A program made the translations under genes and the position numbers. The notes under the pieces were generated by a model. The model ran no database searches. It saw only the letters and a program-made list of their open reading frames with translations, and had not been told where the DNA came from. From positions 1 through 64,000 of the forward strand of contig NZ_JANUQM010000021.1 of assembly GCF_030386795.1 (NCBI RefSeq): a DNA stretch of 64,000 nucleotides, read 5' to 3'. The stretch's first letter is position 1. Each line of letters starts with the position of its first letter. The DNA comes from Streptomyces sp. S.PNR 29. Lineage in GTDB: Bacteria > Actinomycetota > Actinomycetes > Streptomycetales > Streptomycetaceae. This document shows positions 1-7,793 of the stretch, one piece after another.

Positions 1-1240
1 CGCCCGCGACTCCGCCGACCAGGCCGCCCTCGACGCCGAAGCCGCCCGCACGGCCGCCTCCCAGGCCGAACAGGCCGCCAAGGACGCCCGCGCCGCAGCG
101 GAGCGCGCCGACGCAGCCGCGACCGAAGCCGAGGAGGCCGCGAAGGACGCCGAGAAGTACGCCAAGGAAGCTCAGGAAGCAGCCAGCCGCACGGAGACAG
201 AGGGCAAGAACAGCAGCATCCGGACAGGTGCGTCGGCTGGCGGCATCGGCAACCTCTTCTACGTCGACCGCATCGAGGTCATCGGCGATCCGGAGCACGT
301 CAAGAAGGAAAACTGCGGCGTCATCATCCACACCGGTGACTGCCAGGTCACGGCCACCATCCGGCACAACGTCGAAATCGACGTGTACCTGTGCACGGCT
401 CTGGACCTGCCCGCCCCGCAGGCGGGATGCCCGGAGTGGGAGACGTTGTTCCTCGGTACGCAGCTCGTCAAGAACCAGAAGAGCACGGTCACGAAGACCA
501 TCTCGATGGTCGAGTTCAACTCGGGCATTGACCCCGTGGACATTCTTTTGGGGCACTGGATCGACTGTGCCCAGAAGGTAGCCCCGGGTGGTGAGAGCGG
601 GAATTGGGGAGGCTGCGGCTGGGCATCCTTCGACATCGCGGCATTCCTGTTCGGCGGCAAGATCACCCAGGCTGTGGTCGACGGCATCCGCGCACTCGAC
701 GCCTCACTGCGCACCGGAATCGGAGTCAGCGACGCCTACAAGGCGCTGAGGGTGCTGAACATGGACGCCGGCGCCCTCGCCAACATCGGGAGGACGGTAG
801 CCGCATACCAGGACGACGTCGCGACTGCCTGCAAGGTAGGCAGCTCCCTGAGTCTCATGAGAGCAGCAGCGGCGAGCGGACTGCCCTGCAAGTTCTGGAA
901 GCTGATCGACTACAACGGCCAGCGTGTGTACCAGCGGGACGATTTGATTCGTCCCGACTACGTGTCACCCAATGACAACTACGGTCGGACCAACCTCAAG
1001 AGGATGCAGCAGGGCCTGGCTCCGATGGGCCCGGATGACCAGCCTCTGAACCTGCACCATATGCTGCAGACGCAGGATGGGCCGATCGCCGAGGTGACGA
1101 AGAGGATGCACCTTGACGAGAATTATCATCAGCTCCACTGGAAGTCGGGCACCAAGATCCCCAGCGGAATCGACCGGCCAGAGTTCAAAAAGTGGAAGGA
1201 ACAGTACTGGAAGGACAGAGCGAAGGGATTCAGCCAATGA
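1..1240 (+). CDS. polymorphic toxin, C-terminal part, LHH nuclease tip (5' partial)
   Basis: The reading frame is open from base 2 to the stop, giving 412 visible residues, so the gene begins upstream of the window. The first ~70 residues are an Ala/Glu/Lys-rich coiled coil with heptad-like AA-x-DA spacing. A Cys-containing middle follows. The last ~70 residues carry the LHH signature (bases 1052-1060) within LNLHHMLQ, then GPIAEVTK, a downstream LHW and a basic YWKDRAKG tail. That arrangement is the HNH/Endonuclease VII 'LHH' toxin domain of polymorphic toxins, a metal-dependent DNase fold. The next gene overlaps by ATGA and is a SUKH immunity protein, which supports a secreted contact-dependent toxin. 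The secretion route cannot be judged because the N-terminus is missing. Confidence 0.85.
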   Translation, partial: ARDSADQAALDAEAARTAASQAEQAAKDARAAAERADAAATEAEEAAKDAEKYAKEAQEAASRTETEGKNSSIRTGASAGGIGNLFYVDRIEVIGDPEHVKKENCGVIIHTGDCQVTATIRHNVEIDVYLCTALDLPAPQAGCPEWETLFLGTQLVKNQKSTVTKTISMVEFNSGIDPVDILLGHWIDCAQKVAPGGESGNWGGCGWASFDIAAFLFGGKITQAVVDGIRALDASLRTGIGVSDAYKALRVLNMDAGALANIGRTVAAYQDDVATACKVGSSLSLMRAAAASGLPCKFWKLIDYNGQRVYQRDDLIRPDYVSPNDNYGRTNLKRMQQGLAPMGPDDQPLNLHHMLQTQDGPIAEVTKRMHLDENYHQLHWKSGTKIPSGIDRPEFKKWKEQYWKDRAKGFSQ

Positions 1241-1716
1241 CGAGGGCCGTCGAGGCGAGCGAACAAGTGATCCGTCTGGTGCACGAGAACGAGGACATCG
1301 TGAACCATGCCGACGGCTGCGACGCTGGGGTACTCGCCGCTGCGGAACGTGAGCTAGGTTTCGCGTTCCCGCCGTCATATCGGCGTCTGCTCGAAGAGTT
1401 GGGCACCTGGGACATTGGTGGGACAGAGTTCCTCGGTGTGTACCAGACGCCTGCCAGGGGAGATGCCCTGTTGGGATCCGTCGAACAAACCCTGGAGGCT
1501 CGTAGCAGGACCGGACTGCCGCCTGACCTGATGGTTGTCATGGTCGATGACGTGTGGGGTTTCGTTGTTCTTGACACCTCCCAGGCGGACAAGGACGGAG
1601 AGTATCCGGTGTTCGCGTGGAACCCCGGGCTCCCTGACCGCGACAGCATGGAGAAGGTCGCGGACAACTTCGGTTCTTTCGCGCTTGAGGAGTGTCGGCA
1701 AGCCCTAAGGCAATAG
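1237..1716 (+). CDS. SUKH (SMI1/KNR4) family immunity protein
   Basis: This 159-residue cytoplasmic protein starts at the ATG that overlaps the toxin stop (ATGA), so the two are translationally coupled. The SUKH core is visible as ERELGFAFPPSYRRLLEELG at about residues 47-66, followed by the alternating beta segments around DVWGFVVLDTS and the acidic YPVFAWNPG stretch. SUKH proteins bind and neutralise cognate nuclease toxins, and a gene placed directly after an LHH nuclease is the textbook arrangement. An in-frame ATG 45 bases upstream lies inside the toxin gene and is less likely. Direct neutralisation of this particular toxin is inferred from position. Confidence 0.85.
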   Translation: MTRAVEASEQVIRLVHENEDIVNHADGCDAGVLAAAERELGFAFPPSYRRLLEELGTWDIGGTEFLGVYQTPARGDALLGSVEQTLEARSRTGLPPDLMVVMVDDVWGFVVLDTSQADKDGEYPVFAWNPGLPDRDSMEKVADNFGSFALEECRQALRQ

Positions 1717-2246
1717 GGGTGGCCGAGGTGGCGAAGAGACCTGGGCCGGTGCCTCGCACCGAAAAGACGCCGGCCCGGTGATCGTGTCTCGTTCATCGGA
1801 TGAACTCCTGCGATCCCCGCAAGGGCAGGGGCCGGTCGGTGATACCGCGCCAGCCGCGGGAACACAGCTCGGGATCGCGGATAGGCTCCTCGGGCACGCC
1901 ACCTACTTGCGGAGGGTGTGCCAGGGGTTGACCAACTCGCGGATCTCGCTGGCCAGTCGGCGCACGCCCTCTCCGGCACCCTGCTCATCGCCAGGTCGCG
2001 AGGGGCGCCATGGTGGATGCCAGTCGTCCCCTGCCCCAGCGGTACTGCCGTTTCCCGCGACCTCGCCTCCGCGCCCGCCGCCCGACGGCACGTGCGTGAA
2101 GCGGCGCGGGTGGGGTCCTGCCCCAGGGCACGGCGGACGACCTGGAGTCGATCACCGGCGAGCTAGTCGCCGAGACAGCCACGATCAGCGTGACCGGCGA
2201 GGGTGACGTGCATCGGCGCCGGGTCGCGTGGACCCGGCGCCCGTTG
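1717..2246. other. 530-bp region without a supported gene
   Basis: No reading frame here has convincing codon structure. A small stem-loop (GGGCCGG at 1743-1749 with CCGGCCC at 1770-1776, enclosing a GGTGC/GCACC stem) could end the toxin-immunity transcript. Two short stretches look like debris of former genes: a minus-strand end reading RELVNPWHTLRK (stop near 1903) and a plus-strand segment reading DDLESITGELVAETATIS around 2135-2190. Neither has a usable start. Confidence 0.5.
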
Positions 2247-2594
2247 TCATTCCTTCGGTTCACCCTCCGGCAGTACATCCGGCGGCGGAGGCGCCGCAGG
2301 GCGCAGCTTCAGCCAGATCAGGAAGAACAGCCCGAGTGCCAGCATGCCCAGGCCGGTCCACAGGTTGATGTTGACGCCCTCCGCCTTGTCGATGTCGGCG
2401 TCCGATGCCGTGAAACCCGCGATCGTGACGATGACGCCGTAGATCACGAACAGCCCGCCGATGATGCGGCGGATGTCGAACAGCCGTGCGGCGGTCTGGG
2501 ACTTGGTCTCCAGTTCGGAGACCTCCCGCTGGACGTCCCTCTCGGAGAATCCGGAAGAGCCGGAGGAGCCGGAGGAACCGGAAAAGTCAGACAT
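2247..2594 (-). CDS. small two-TM membrane protein next to the symporter
   Basis: The product has 115 residues. It starts with a Gly/Ser-rich leader (repeated SGSSG), then a short amphipathic segment, two predicted membrane helices (about residues 43-62 and 79-96) separated by a polar loop, and a Pro-rich acidic tail. It lies 21 bp downstream of the sodium:solute symporter and is probably cotranscribed with it. No catalytic motif is visible. A role as an accessory or folding partner of the transporter is only suggested by position. Confidence 0.75.
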   Translation of the reverse strand: MSDFSGSSGSSGSSGFSERDVQREVSELETKSQTAARLFDIRRIIGGLFVIYGVIVTIAGFTASDADIDKAEGVNINLWTGLGMLALGLFFLIWLKLRPAAPPPPDVLPEGEPKE

Positions 2595-2615
2595 GGTGTC
2601 TCCAATCCTCCCGCG

Positions 2616-4319
2616 TCAGAACGAGAACGGGATGTAGCAGGCGGCCGCCAGCACCACCGCGCCCCAGCCCAGCAGGGCCGGCTTGCGGTACCAGGCCTCG
2701 TCGCCCGGGGCGGGCGGTTCGGTCATGCCGGGGGAGCGGGTGCCGTAGACCAGGCCCTGGAGCTCCTCCACCGGCTTCGGTGCCGTGAAGAGGGACACGG
2801 CGACCATGACGACCGCGCCCGCGACGAAGCCGGCGATCGCGGAGACGAAGTTGGCGCCCTGGTCGGAGGGGATGTCGATGATGCCCTGCTTGTAGATGAC
2901 GAAGTAGTTGACCATCGCTGCCGTGGTGCCGGCGATCAGGCCCCAGAAGCCCGACTTCATCGACGCGCGCTTCCAGAACATGCCGATGATGAAGACCACG
3001 AACATCGGCACGTTGAAGAAGGAGAACAGCGTCTGGAGGTAGGCCATGATGTTCGAGAAGGACCGCGCCAGGAACGCCGTGCCGATGGAGGCCAGGACGC
3101 CGATCGCCGTGATCAGACGGCCGAAGCGCACGTAGTACTCGTCCTCGCGCCCCCGGACGACGTACTTGGCCCAGATGTCGGTGGTGAACACCGTGTTGAA
3201 GGACGACACGTTGGCCGCCATGCCCGCCATGAACGCGGCGAGCAGGCCGGTCACCGCGATGCCCAGTACGCCGTTGGGCAGCAGCTGCTCCATGAGGTAC
3301 GGGATCGCGTCGTTGTACTGGAGGTCCGAGCCGGAGGTGCCGATCTTCGGGACGAGCACGGCGGCGACCAGACCCGGGATCATCACCAGGAAGACGATGA
3401 AGATCTTCGGGAACGCGGCGATGAGGGGCGTGCGCTGGGCCGCCGAGAGGTTCTTCGCCGACAGGGCACGCTGCACCTCGGCGAAGTTCGTCGTCCAGTA
3501 CCCGAAGGAGAGGACGAAGCCGAGGCCGAGGACGATGGTCAGCCAGTTGGCGCCGAGGGGGTTGGCCTCGCCGATGCCGGTGCCTCCCCAGGACGTCATG
3601 AAGTCCCCGCCGTGCGACCGGGTGAGGGAGTCCGACAGCCCGTCCCAGCCGCCGACCTTCTTCAGGCCGAGCACCGAGATCGGGATGAGGGCCGCGAGGA
3701 TCACGAAGAACTGCAGCACCTCGTTGTAGATCGCGGACGACAGGCCGCCCAGGGTGATGTAGGCGAGGACGAAGAAACCGGCGACGACGATCGCCACCCA
3801 CTCCGGCCAGCCCAGCAGCGCCTCCACGACGATGGCGAGGGCGTAGAGGTTGACCCCGGCGATCAGGATGGCGGCGAAGGCGAACAGGACCGAGCTGAGC
3901 AGGTGCGCTCCCCTGTCGAAGCGCAGCAGGAGGAACTCCGGGACCGAGCGGACCTTGCTGCCGTAGTAGAACGGCATCATCACCAGGCCCAGGAAGACCA
4001 TGGCCGGGATGGCGCCGACCCAGTACCAGTGCGTGGTGTAGACGCCGTACTGCGCGCTGTTGGCGGCCATGCCCAGGATCTCGGTGGCGCCGAGGTTGGC
4101 GGCGATGAAGGCGAGGCCGGTGACCCAGGCCGGCAGGGAGCGGCCGGAGAGGAAGAAGTCGAGGCTGGTCTTGACCGAGCGGCGGGCGGCGAAGCCGATG
4201 CCAAGGACGACGACGAAGTAGAGGCCGAGGATCGTGTAGTCGAGCCAGTTGGTCGGGAGTCGTAGCTCTGCTGCCAGGTAGATGGGGGATTGTGTGGGGG
4301 TTTGTGTGGGGGTTTGCAT
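2616..4319 (-). CDS. sodium:solute symporter (SGLT-like SSS family)
   Basis: This 567-residue integral membrane protein has about 13-14 hydrophobic helices. SSS-family hallmarks are visible: FFLSGRSLPAWVTGLAFIAA near residues 55-74, then ATEILGMAANSAQYG, the YYGSKVRSVPEFLLLRFD segment, and YITLGGLSSAIYNEVLQ in the centre. The sequence resembles galactose/glucose-type transporters (vSGLT/SGLT) more than proline or acetate carriers. It is divergent from galTEK with ~200 bp between the starts, so galactose uptake is a reasonable inference. Just after the ATG, a 12-bp unit is repeated twice (QTPTQTPT). No good ribosome binding site precedes the start, so the exact N-terminus is uncertain. Confidence 0.88.
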   Translation of the reverse strand: MQTPTQTPTQSPIYLAAELRLPTNWLDYTILGLYFVVVLGIGFAARRSVKTSLDFFLSGRSLPAWVTGLAFIAANLGATEILGMAANSAQYGVYTTHWYWVGAIPAMVFLGLVMMPFYYGSKVRSVPEFLLLRFDRGAHLLSSVLFAFAAILIAGVNLYALAIVVEALLGWPEWVAIVVAGFFVLAYITLGGLSSAIYNEVLQFFVILAALIPISVLGLKKVGGWDGLSDSLTRSHGGDFMTSWGGTGIGEANPLGANWLTIVLGLGFVLSFGYWTTNFAEVQRALSAKNLSAAQRTPLIAAFPKIFIVFLVMIPGLVAAVLVPKIGTSGSDLQYNDAIPYLMEQLLPNGVLGIAVTGLLAAFMAGMAANVSSFNTVFTTDIWAKYVVRGREDEYYVRFGRLITAIGVLASIGTAFLARSFSNIMAYLQTLFSFFNVPMFVVFIIGMFWKRASMKSGFWGLIAGTTAAMVNYFVIYKQGIIDIPSDQGANFVSAIAGFVAGAVVMVAVSLFTAPKPVEELQGLVYGTRSPGMTEPPAPGDEAWYRKPALLGWGAVVLAAACYIPFSF

Positions 4320-4371
4320 AAGAACTCGCTTCGTTGCGCGAACTGATACAGGCCGGAACCTACGCCTCCAG

Positions 4372-4386
4372 GTTCAATAATTGAAC
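4372..4386. promoter_or_regulatory. perfect palindrome, candidate operator between symporter and galT
   Basis: GTTCAATAATTGAAC is a perfect 7+1+7 inverted repeat. It sits about 55 bp before the symporter start and 130 bp before galT, in an AT-rich island that stands out from the surrounding GC. This is the expected place for a shared sugar-responsive repressor site; the binding protein is unknown. Confidence 0.6.
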
Positions 4387-4404
4387 AGGTCGGGTGATGT
4401 TCTT

Positions 4405-4461
4405 TGTTTGATTGTGATGCGCAAGCCCCTGGTGAGATGTGGCGTGTTATGTTTGATTGTG
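4405..4461 (+). promoter_or_regulatory. gal operon promoter region with direct repeats
   Basis: The 12-bp sequence TGTTTGATTGTG occurs twice in the same orientation (4405-4416 and 4450-4461, 45 bp apart). Partial TTGATTGTG/TGTGATG copies lie between and after. Streptomyces galP1, the galactose-inducible, glucose-repressed promoter, is known for direct hexamer repeats in its operator, so I read these as regulator binding sites flanking the galT promoter. Start site and repressor identity are not visible. Confidence 0.6.
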
Positions 4462-4517
4462 TTGAGTGATTGGGTGCTGACCTAGGGCATGCGCTAGGGC
4501 GTTCAAAGGGAGTCCCC

Positions 4518-5603
4518 GTGAAGAAGACCTCGACCCGGCTGGCCGACGGTCGCGAGCTCATCTACTACGACCTGCGCGACGACACCGTGCGCGACGCCGT
4601 CGACCGCCGTCCGCTGGAGCGGACCGTGACGACGTCCGAGATCCGTCAGGACGTGCTCCTCGGCGACTCCGTCGCGATAGCCTCGCACCGCCAGGGCCGC
4701 ACCTACCATCCGCCGGCCGACGAGTGCCCCCTGTGCCCGTCGCAGGGCGAGCGGCTCAGCGAGATCCCCGACGCGTCGTACGACGTGGTGGTCTTCGAGA
4801 ACCGCTTCCCGTCGCTGGCCGGCGACTCCGGGCGCTGCGAGGTCGTCTGCTTCACCTCCGACCACAACGCGTCCTTCGCCGACCTCGGCGAGGAGCAGGC
4901 ACGCCTGGTCCTGGACGCCTGGACGGACCGTACGTCGGAGCTGTCGCATCTGCCCTCCGTTGAACAGGTGTTCTGCTTCGAGAACCGTGGCGCCGAGATC
5001 GGCGTCACCCTGGGCCACCCGCACGGGCAGATCTACGCCTACCCCTTCACCACCCCGCGCACCGCGCTGATGCTGCGTTCCCTCGCGGCGCACAAGGAGG
5101 CCACGGGGGGCGAGAACCTCTTCGACGCCGTCCTGGAGCGTGAACTCGCCGATGAGCGGGTCGTCCTGGAGGGCGAGCACTGGGTCGCCTTCGTGCCGTA
5201 CGCGGCGCACTGGCCGTACGAGGTGCACCTGTACCCCAAGCGCCGCGTCCCCGACCTGCTGGGGCTCGACGAGGACGCGCGCACAGAGTTCCCCCAGGTC
5301 TATCTGGAACTGCTGAGGCGCTTCGACCGGATCTTCGACGGGCCGGGTGGAGGGAAAGAAGGGGCCGGTGAGCCTCCGACGCCGTACATCGCCGCCTGGC
5401 ACCAGGCCCCGTTCGGCACGCTGGAGGAGTTCGACGGCGTGGTCCGCGAGGACTTCGCCCTTCACCTCGAGCTTTTCACCATCCGCCGCACATCCGGCAA
5501 GCTGAAGTTCCTCGCGGGTTCCGAGTCCGGCATGAACGTGTTCATCAACGACGTGCCGCCGGAGCGCGCGGCCGAGCGACTGCGAGAGGTAGCGAGTTCA
5601 TGA
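4518..5603 (+). CDS. galT: galactose-1-phosphate uridylyltransferase
   Basis: GalT (361 aa) exchanges UMP between UDP-glucose and galactose-1-phosphate in the Leloir pathway. The active-site motif HPHGQIY is present within GVTLGHPHGQIYAY, and DECPLCPSQ supplies the Zn-ligand Cys pair near residue 75. The HxxxP region and FENRF are also family-typical. I chose the GTG start because AAAGGGAG lies 5 bases before it; an upstream in-frame ATG at 4470 has no such site and falls in the promoter repeats. It overlaps galE by ATGA, marking the start of a galTEK operon. Confidence 0.95.
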   Translation: MKKTSTRLADGRELIYYDLRDDTVRDAVDRRPLERTVTTSEIRQDVLLGDSVAIASHRQGRTYHPPADECPLCPSQGERLSEIPDASYDVVVFENRFPSLAGDSGRCEVVCFTSDHNASFADLGEEQARLVLDAWTDRTSELSHLPSVEQVFCFENRGAEIGVTLGHPHGQIYAYPFTTPRTALMLRSLAAHKEATGGENLFDAVLERELADERVVLEGEHWVAFVPYAAHWPYEVHLYPKRRVPDLLGLDEDARTEFPQVYLELLRRFDRIFDGPGGGKEGAGEPPTPYIAAWHQAPFGTLEEFDGVVREDFALHLELFTIRRTSGKLKFLAGSESGMNVFINDVPPERAAERLREVASS

Positions 5604-6562
5604 GTGGGAAGTACCTGGTCACAGGCGGTGCCGGCTACGTCGGCAGCGTCGTCGCCCAGCACCTGTTGGAGGCGGGGCACGAGGTCGTCGTGCTCGACAA
5701 CCTCTCCACGGGCTTCCGCGAGGGCGTGCCCGCCGGCGCTTCCTTCATCGAGGGCGACATCCGCGATGCCGCCAAATGGCTGGACTCCTCCTTCGACGGG
5801 GTACTTCACTTCGCCGCGTTCTCGCAGGTCGGCGAGTCGGTCGTGAAGCCCGAGAAGTACTGGGACAACAACGTCGCCGGCACCATGGCCCTGCTCGCGG
5901 CGATGCGCGACGCCGGCGTCCGCAGGCTGGTCTTCTCCTCCACGGCGGCAACGTACGGCGAACCGGACCAGGTCCCGATCGTCGAGACGGCCCCGACCCA
6001 GCCCACCAACCCGTACGGCGCCTCCAAGCTCGCCGTCGACCACATGATCACCGGCGAGGCGTCGGCCCACGGACTCGGCGCGGTGTCGCTGCGCTACTTC
6101 AACGTGGCGGGCGCGTACGGCGAGTACGGCGAACGCCACAACCCCGAGTCGCACCTGATCCCGCTGGTCCTGCAGGTGGCGCAGGGCAGGCGCGACGCGA
6201 TCTCGGTCTTCGGCGACGACTACCCGACCCCCGACGGCACCTGCGTCCGCGACTACATCCACGTGGCCGACCTGGCGCAGGCCCACCTCCTGGCGCTGGA
6301 CGCGGCCACCCCCGGCGAGCACCTGATCTGCAACCTGGGCAACGGCAACGGCTTCTCGGTCCGCGAGGTCATCGAGACGGTCCGCCAGGTCACCGGCCAC
6401 CCGATCCCCGAGGTCGTGGCCCCTCGCCGGGGCGGCGACCCCGCGGTCCTGGTCGCCTCCGCGGACAGGGCCCGGACCCGGCTCGGCTGGAACCCGTCCC
6501 GCGCGGACCTCGCGGGGATCGTCGCGGACGCGTGGGAGTTCGCGCAGCGGCGCGGCAACTAG
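5600..6562 (+). CDS. galE: UDP-glucose 4-epimerase
   Basis: GalE (320 aa) interconverts UDP-galactose and UDP-glucose with bound NAD. It is an extended short-chain dehydrogenase: TGGAGYVGS is the Rossmann glycine motif at the N-terminus, SSTAATYG holds the catalytic Ser/Thr and YGASKLAVD the YxxxK pair. RYFNVAGA and the late FGDDYPTPDGTCVRDYIHV are characteristic of GalE. Length fits the family. The start overlaps the galT stop (ATGA). In Streptomyces a second, constitutive promoter upstream of galE is known for this operon; I did not locate it with confidence. Confidence 0.95.
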   Translation: MSGKYLVTGGAGYVGSVVAQHLLEAGHEVVVLDNLSTGFREGVPAGASFIEGDIRDAAKWLDSSFDGVLHFAAFSQVGESVVKPEKYWDNNVAGTMALLAAMRDAGVRRLVFSSTAATYGEPDQVPIVETAPTQPTNPYGASKLAVDHMITGEASAHGLGAVSLRYFNVAGAYGEYGERHNPESHLIPLVLQVAQGRRDAISVFGDDYPTPDGTCVRDYIHVADLAQAHLLALDAATPGEHLICNLGNGNGFSVREVIETVRQVTGHPIPEVVAPRRGGDPAVLVASADRARTRLGWNPSRADLAGIVADAWEFAQRRGN

Positions 6563-6589
6563 AACGTACGAAAGGGTCAGGGTCAGGCT

Positions 6590-7750
6590 ATGAGTGAGGC
6601 TAGCGCGGCTGTCGCCGAGCGCTACAAGGAGCTGTACGGGTCCGAGCCCGACGGAGTGTGGGCGGCCCCGGGCCGCGTCAACCTCATCGGTGAGCACACC
6701 GACTACAACGACGGTTTCGTCATGCCGTTCGCGCTCCCGCACACCGCGGTGGCGGCGGTCGCACGCCGCGAGGACGGCGTGCTGCGCCTGCACTCGGCGG
6801 ACGTCGAGGGCGGTGTCGTCGAACTCCGCCTCGACGCCCTGTCCCCGGAGTCGGACCGGAACTGGACGGCGTACCCGGCGGGCGTGGTCTGGGCCCTGCG
6901 CGAGGCCGGCCACGCGGTGACCGGCGCGGACATCCACCTGACCTCGACGGTCCCGGCGGGCGCGGGCCTGTCCTCGTCGGCGGCCCTCGAAGTGGTCGTG
7001 GCCCTGGCCCTCAACGACCTGTACGACCTGGGCCTGCGAGGCTGGCAATTGGCCCGCCTGTGCCAGCGCGCCGAGAACGTCTACGTCGGAGCCCCGGTCG
7101 GCATCATGGACCAGACGGCATCGGCGTGCTGCGAGCAGGGCCACGCCCTGTTCCTCGACACCCGCGACCTGTCCCAGAAGCAGATCCCCTTCGACCTCGC
7201 GGCCGAGGGCATGCGCCTGCTCGTCGTCGACACCCAGGTCAAGCACTCCCACAGCGAGGGCGAGTACGGCAAGCGCCGCGCGGGCTGCGAGAAGGGCGCG
7301 GCCCTGCTGGGCGTCAACGCCCTGCGGGACATCCCGTACGCCGAACTGGACGCGGCCCTCGCCCGCCTCGGCGACGAGGAGGAGGTACGCCGCCTGGTCC
7401 GCCACGTCGTCACGGAGGACGAGCGGGTCGAGCGGGTGGTGTCGTTGCTGGAGTCCGGCGACACCCGGGCCATCGGCCCGGTCCTGGTGGAGGGCCACGC
7501 CTCGCTCCGCGACGACTTCCGCATCTCCTGCCCGGAACTGGACCTGGTCGTGGACACGGCCCTCGCGTCCGGCGCGCTGGGCGCCCGCATGACCGGCGGC
7601 GGCTTCGGCGGTTCGGCGATCGTGCTGGCGGAGGAGTCCGACGTGGAGACGATCACCAAGTCGGTGGAGGAGGCCTTCGCCGCAGCGGGCTTCACCGCAC
7701 CGCGGGTGTTCGAGGCGGTGCCTTCGGCGGGGGCGCGGCGGGTGCGCTGA
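6590..7750 (+). CDS. galK: galactokinase
   Basis: GalK (386 aa) is a GHMP-family kinase that phosphorylates galactose at C1 using ATP. Three GHMP motifs are seen: the galactokinase signature GRVNLIGEHTDYNDGFVMP near residue 25, the ATP-binding PAGAGLSSSAALE near 122 and the C-terminal GARMTGGGFGGSAIVL. The catalytic Asp lies in VGIMDQTAS. It starts 27 bp after galE with AAAGGGTCAGGG upstream and is the last gene of the operon; a strong stem-loop follows directly. Confidence 0.95.
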   Translation: MSEASAAVAERYKELYGSEPDGVWAAPGRVNLIGEHTDYNDGFVMPFALPHTAVAAVARREDGVLRLHSADVEGGVVELRLDALSPESDRNWTAYPAGVVWALREAGHAVTGADIHLTSTVPAGAGLSSSAALEVVVALALNDLYDLGLRGWQLARLCQRAENVYVGAPVGIMDQTASACCEQGHALFLDTRDLSQKQIPFDLAAEGMRLLVVDTQVKHSHSEGEYGKRRAGCEKGAALLGVNALRDIPYAELDAALARLGDEEEVRRLVRHVVTEDERVERVVSLLESGDTRAIGPVLVEGHASLRDDFRISCPELDLVVDTALASGALGARMTGGGFGGSAIVLAEESDVETITKSVEEAFAAAGFTAPRVFEAVPSAGARRVR

Positions 7751-7754
7751 CGCG

Positions 7755-7787
7755 ACGGCGGCGCCGGCTTGGGGCCGGCGCCGCCGT
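7755..7787. terminator. bidirectional stem-loop terminator after galK
   Basis: A perfect 14-bp GC-rich stem (ACGGCGGCGCCGGC with its complement) encloses a 5-base loop. It lies between the convergent galK stop and the stop of the secreted-protein gene at 7794, so it can serve both strands. There is no T tract, as is usual in Streptomyces. Confidence 0.75.
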
Positions 7788-7793
7788 CTGTGG

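Noticed and set aside
1903..2091. Small minus-strand frame ending RELVNPWHTLRK as a gene
   Set aside because: The N-terminal two thirds are low-complexity Gly/Pro/Arg and there is no ribosome binding site; treated as possible debris only.
2190..4265. A 691-codon open frame antisense to the symporter, with Asp/Glu/Gly/Arg-rich translation
   Set aside because: It is the complement of a real membrane-protein gene; the composition is typical of the opposite strand of high-GC coding DNA and no start signal or family motif is seen.
5462..7498. Long minus-strand frame covering galE and galK
   Set aside because: It is a shadow of genes with complete catalytic motifs on the plus strand; the translation is Val/Arg/Asp/Gly low complexity.
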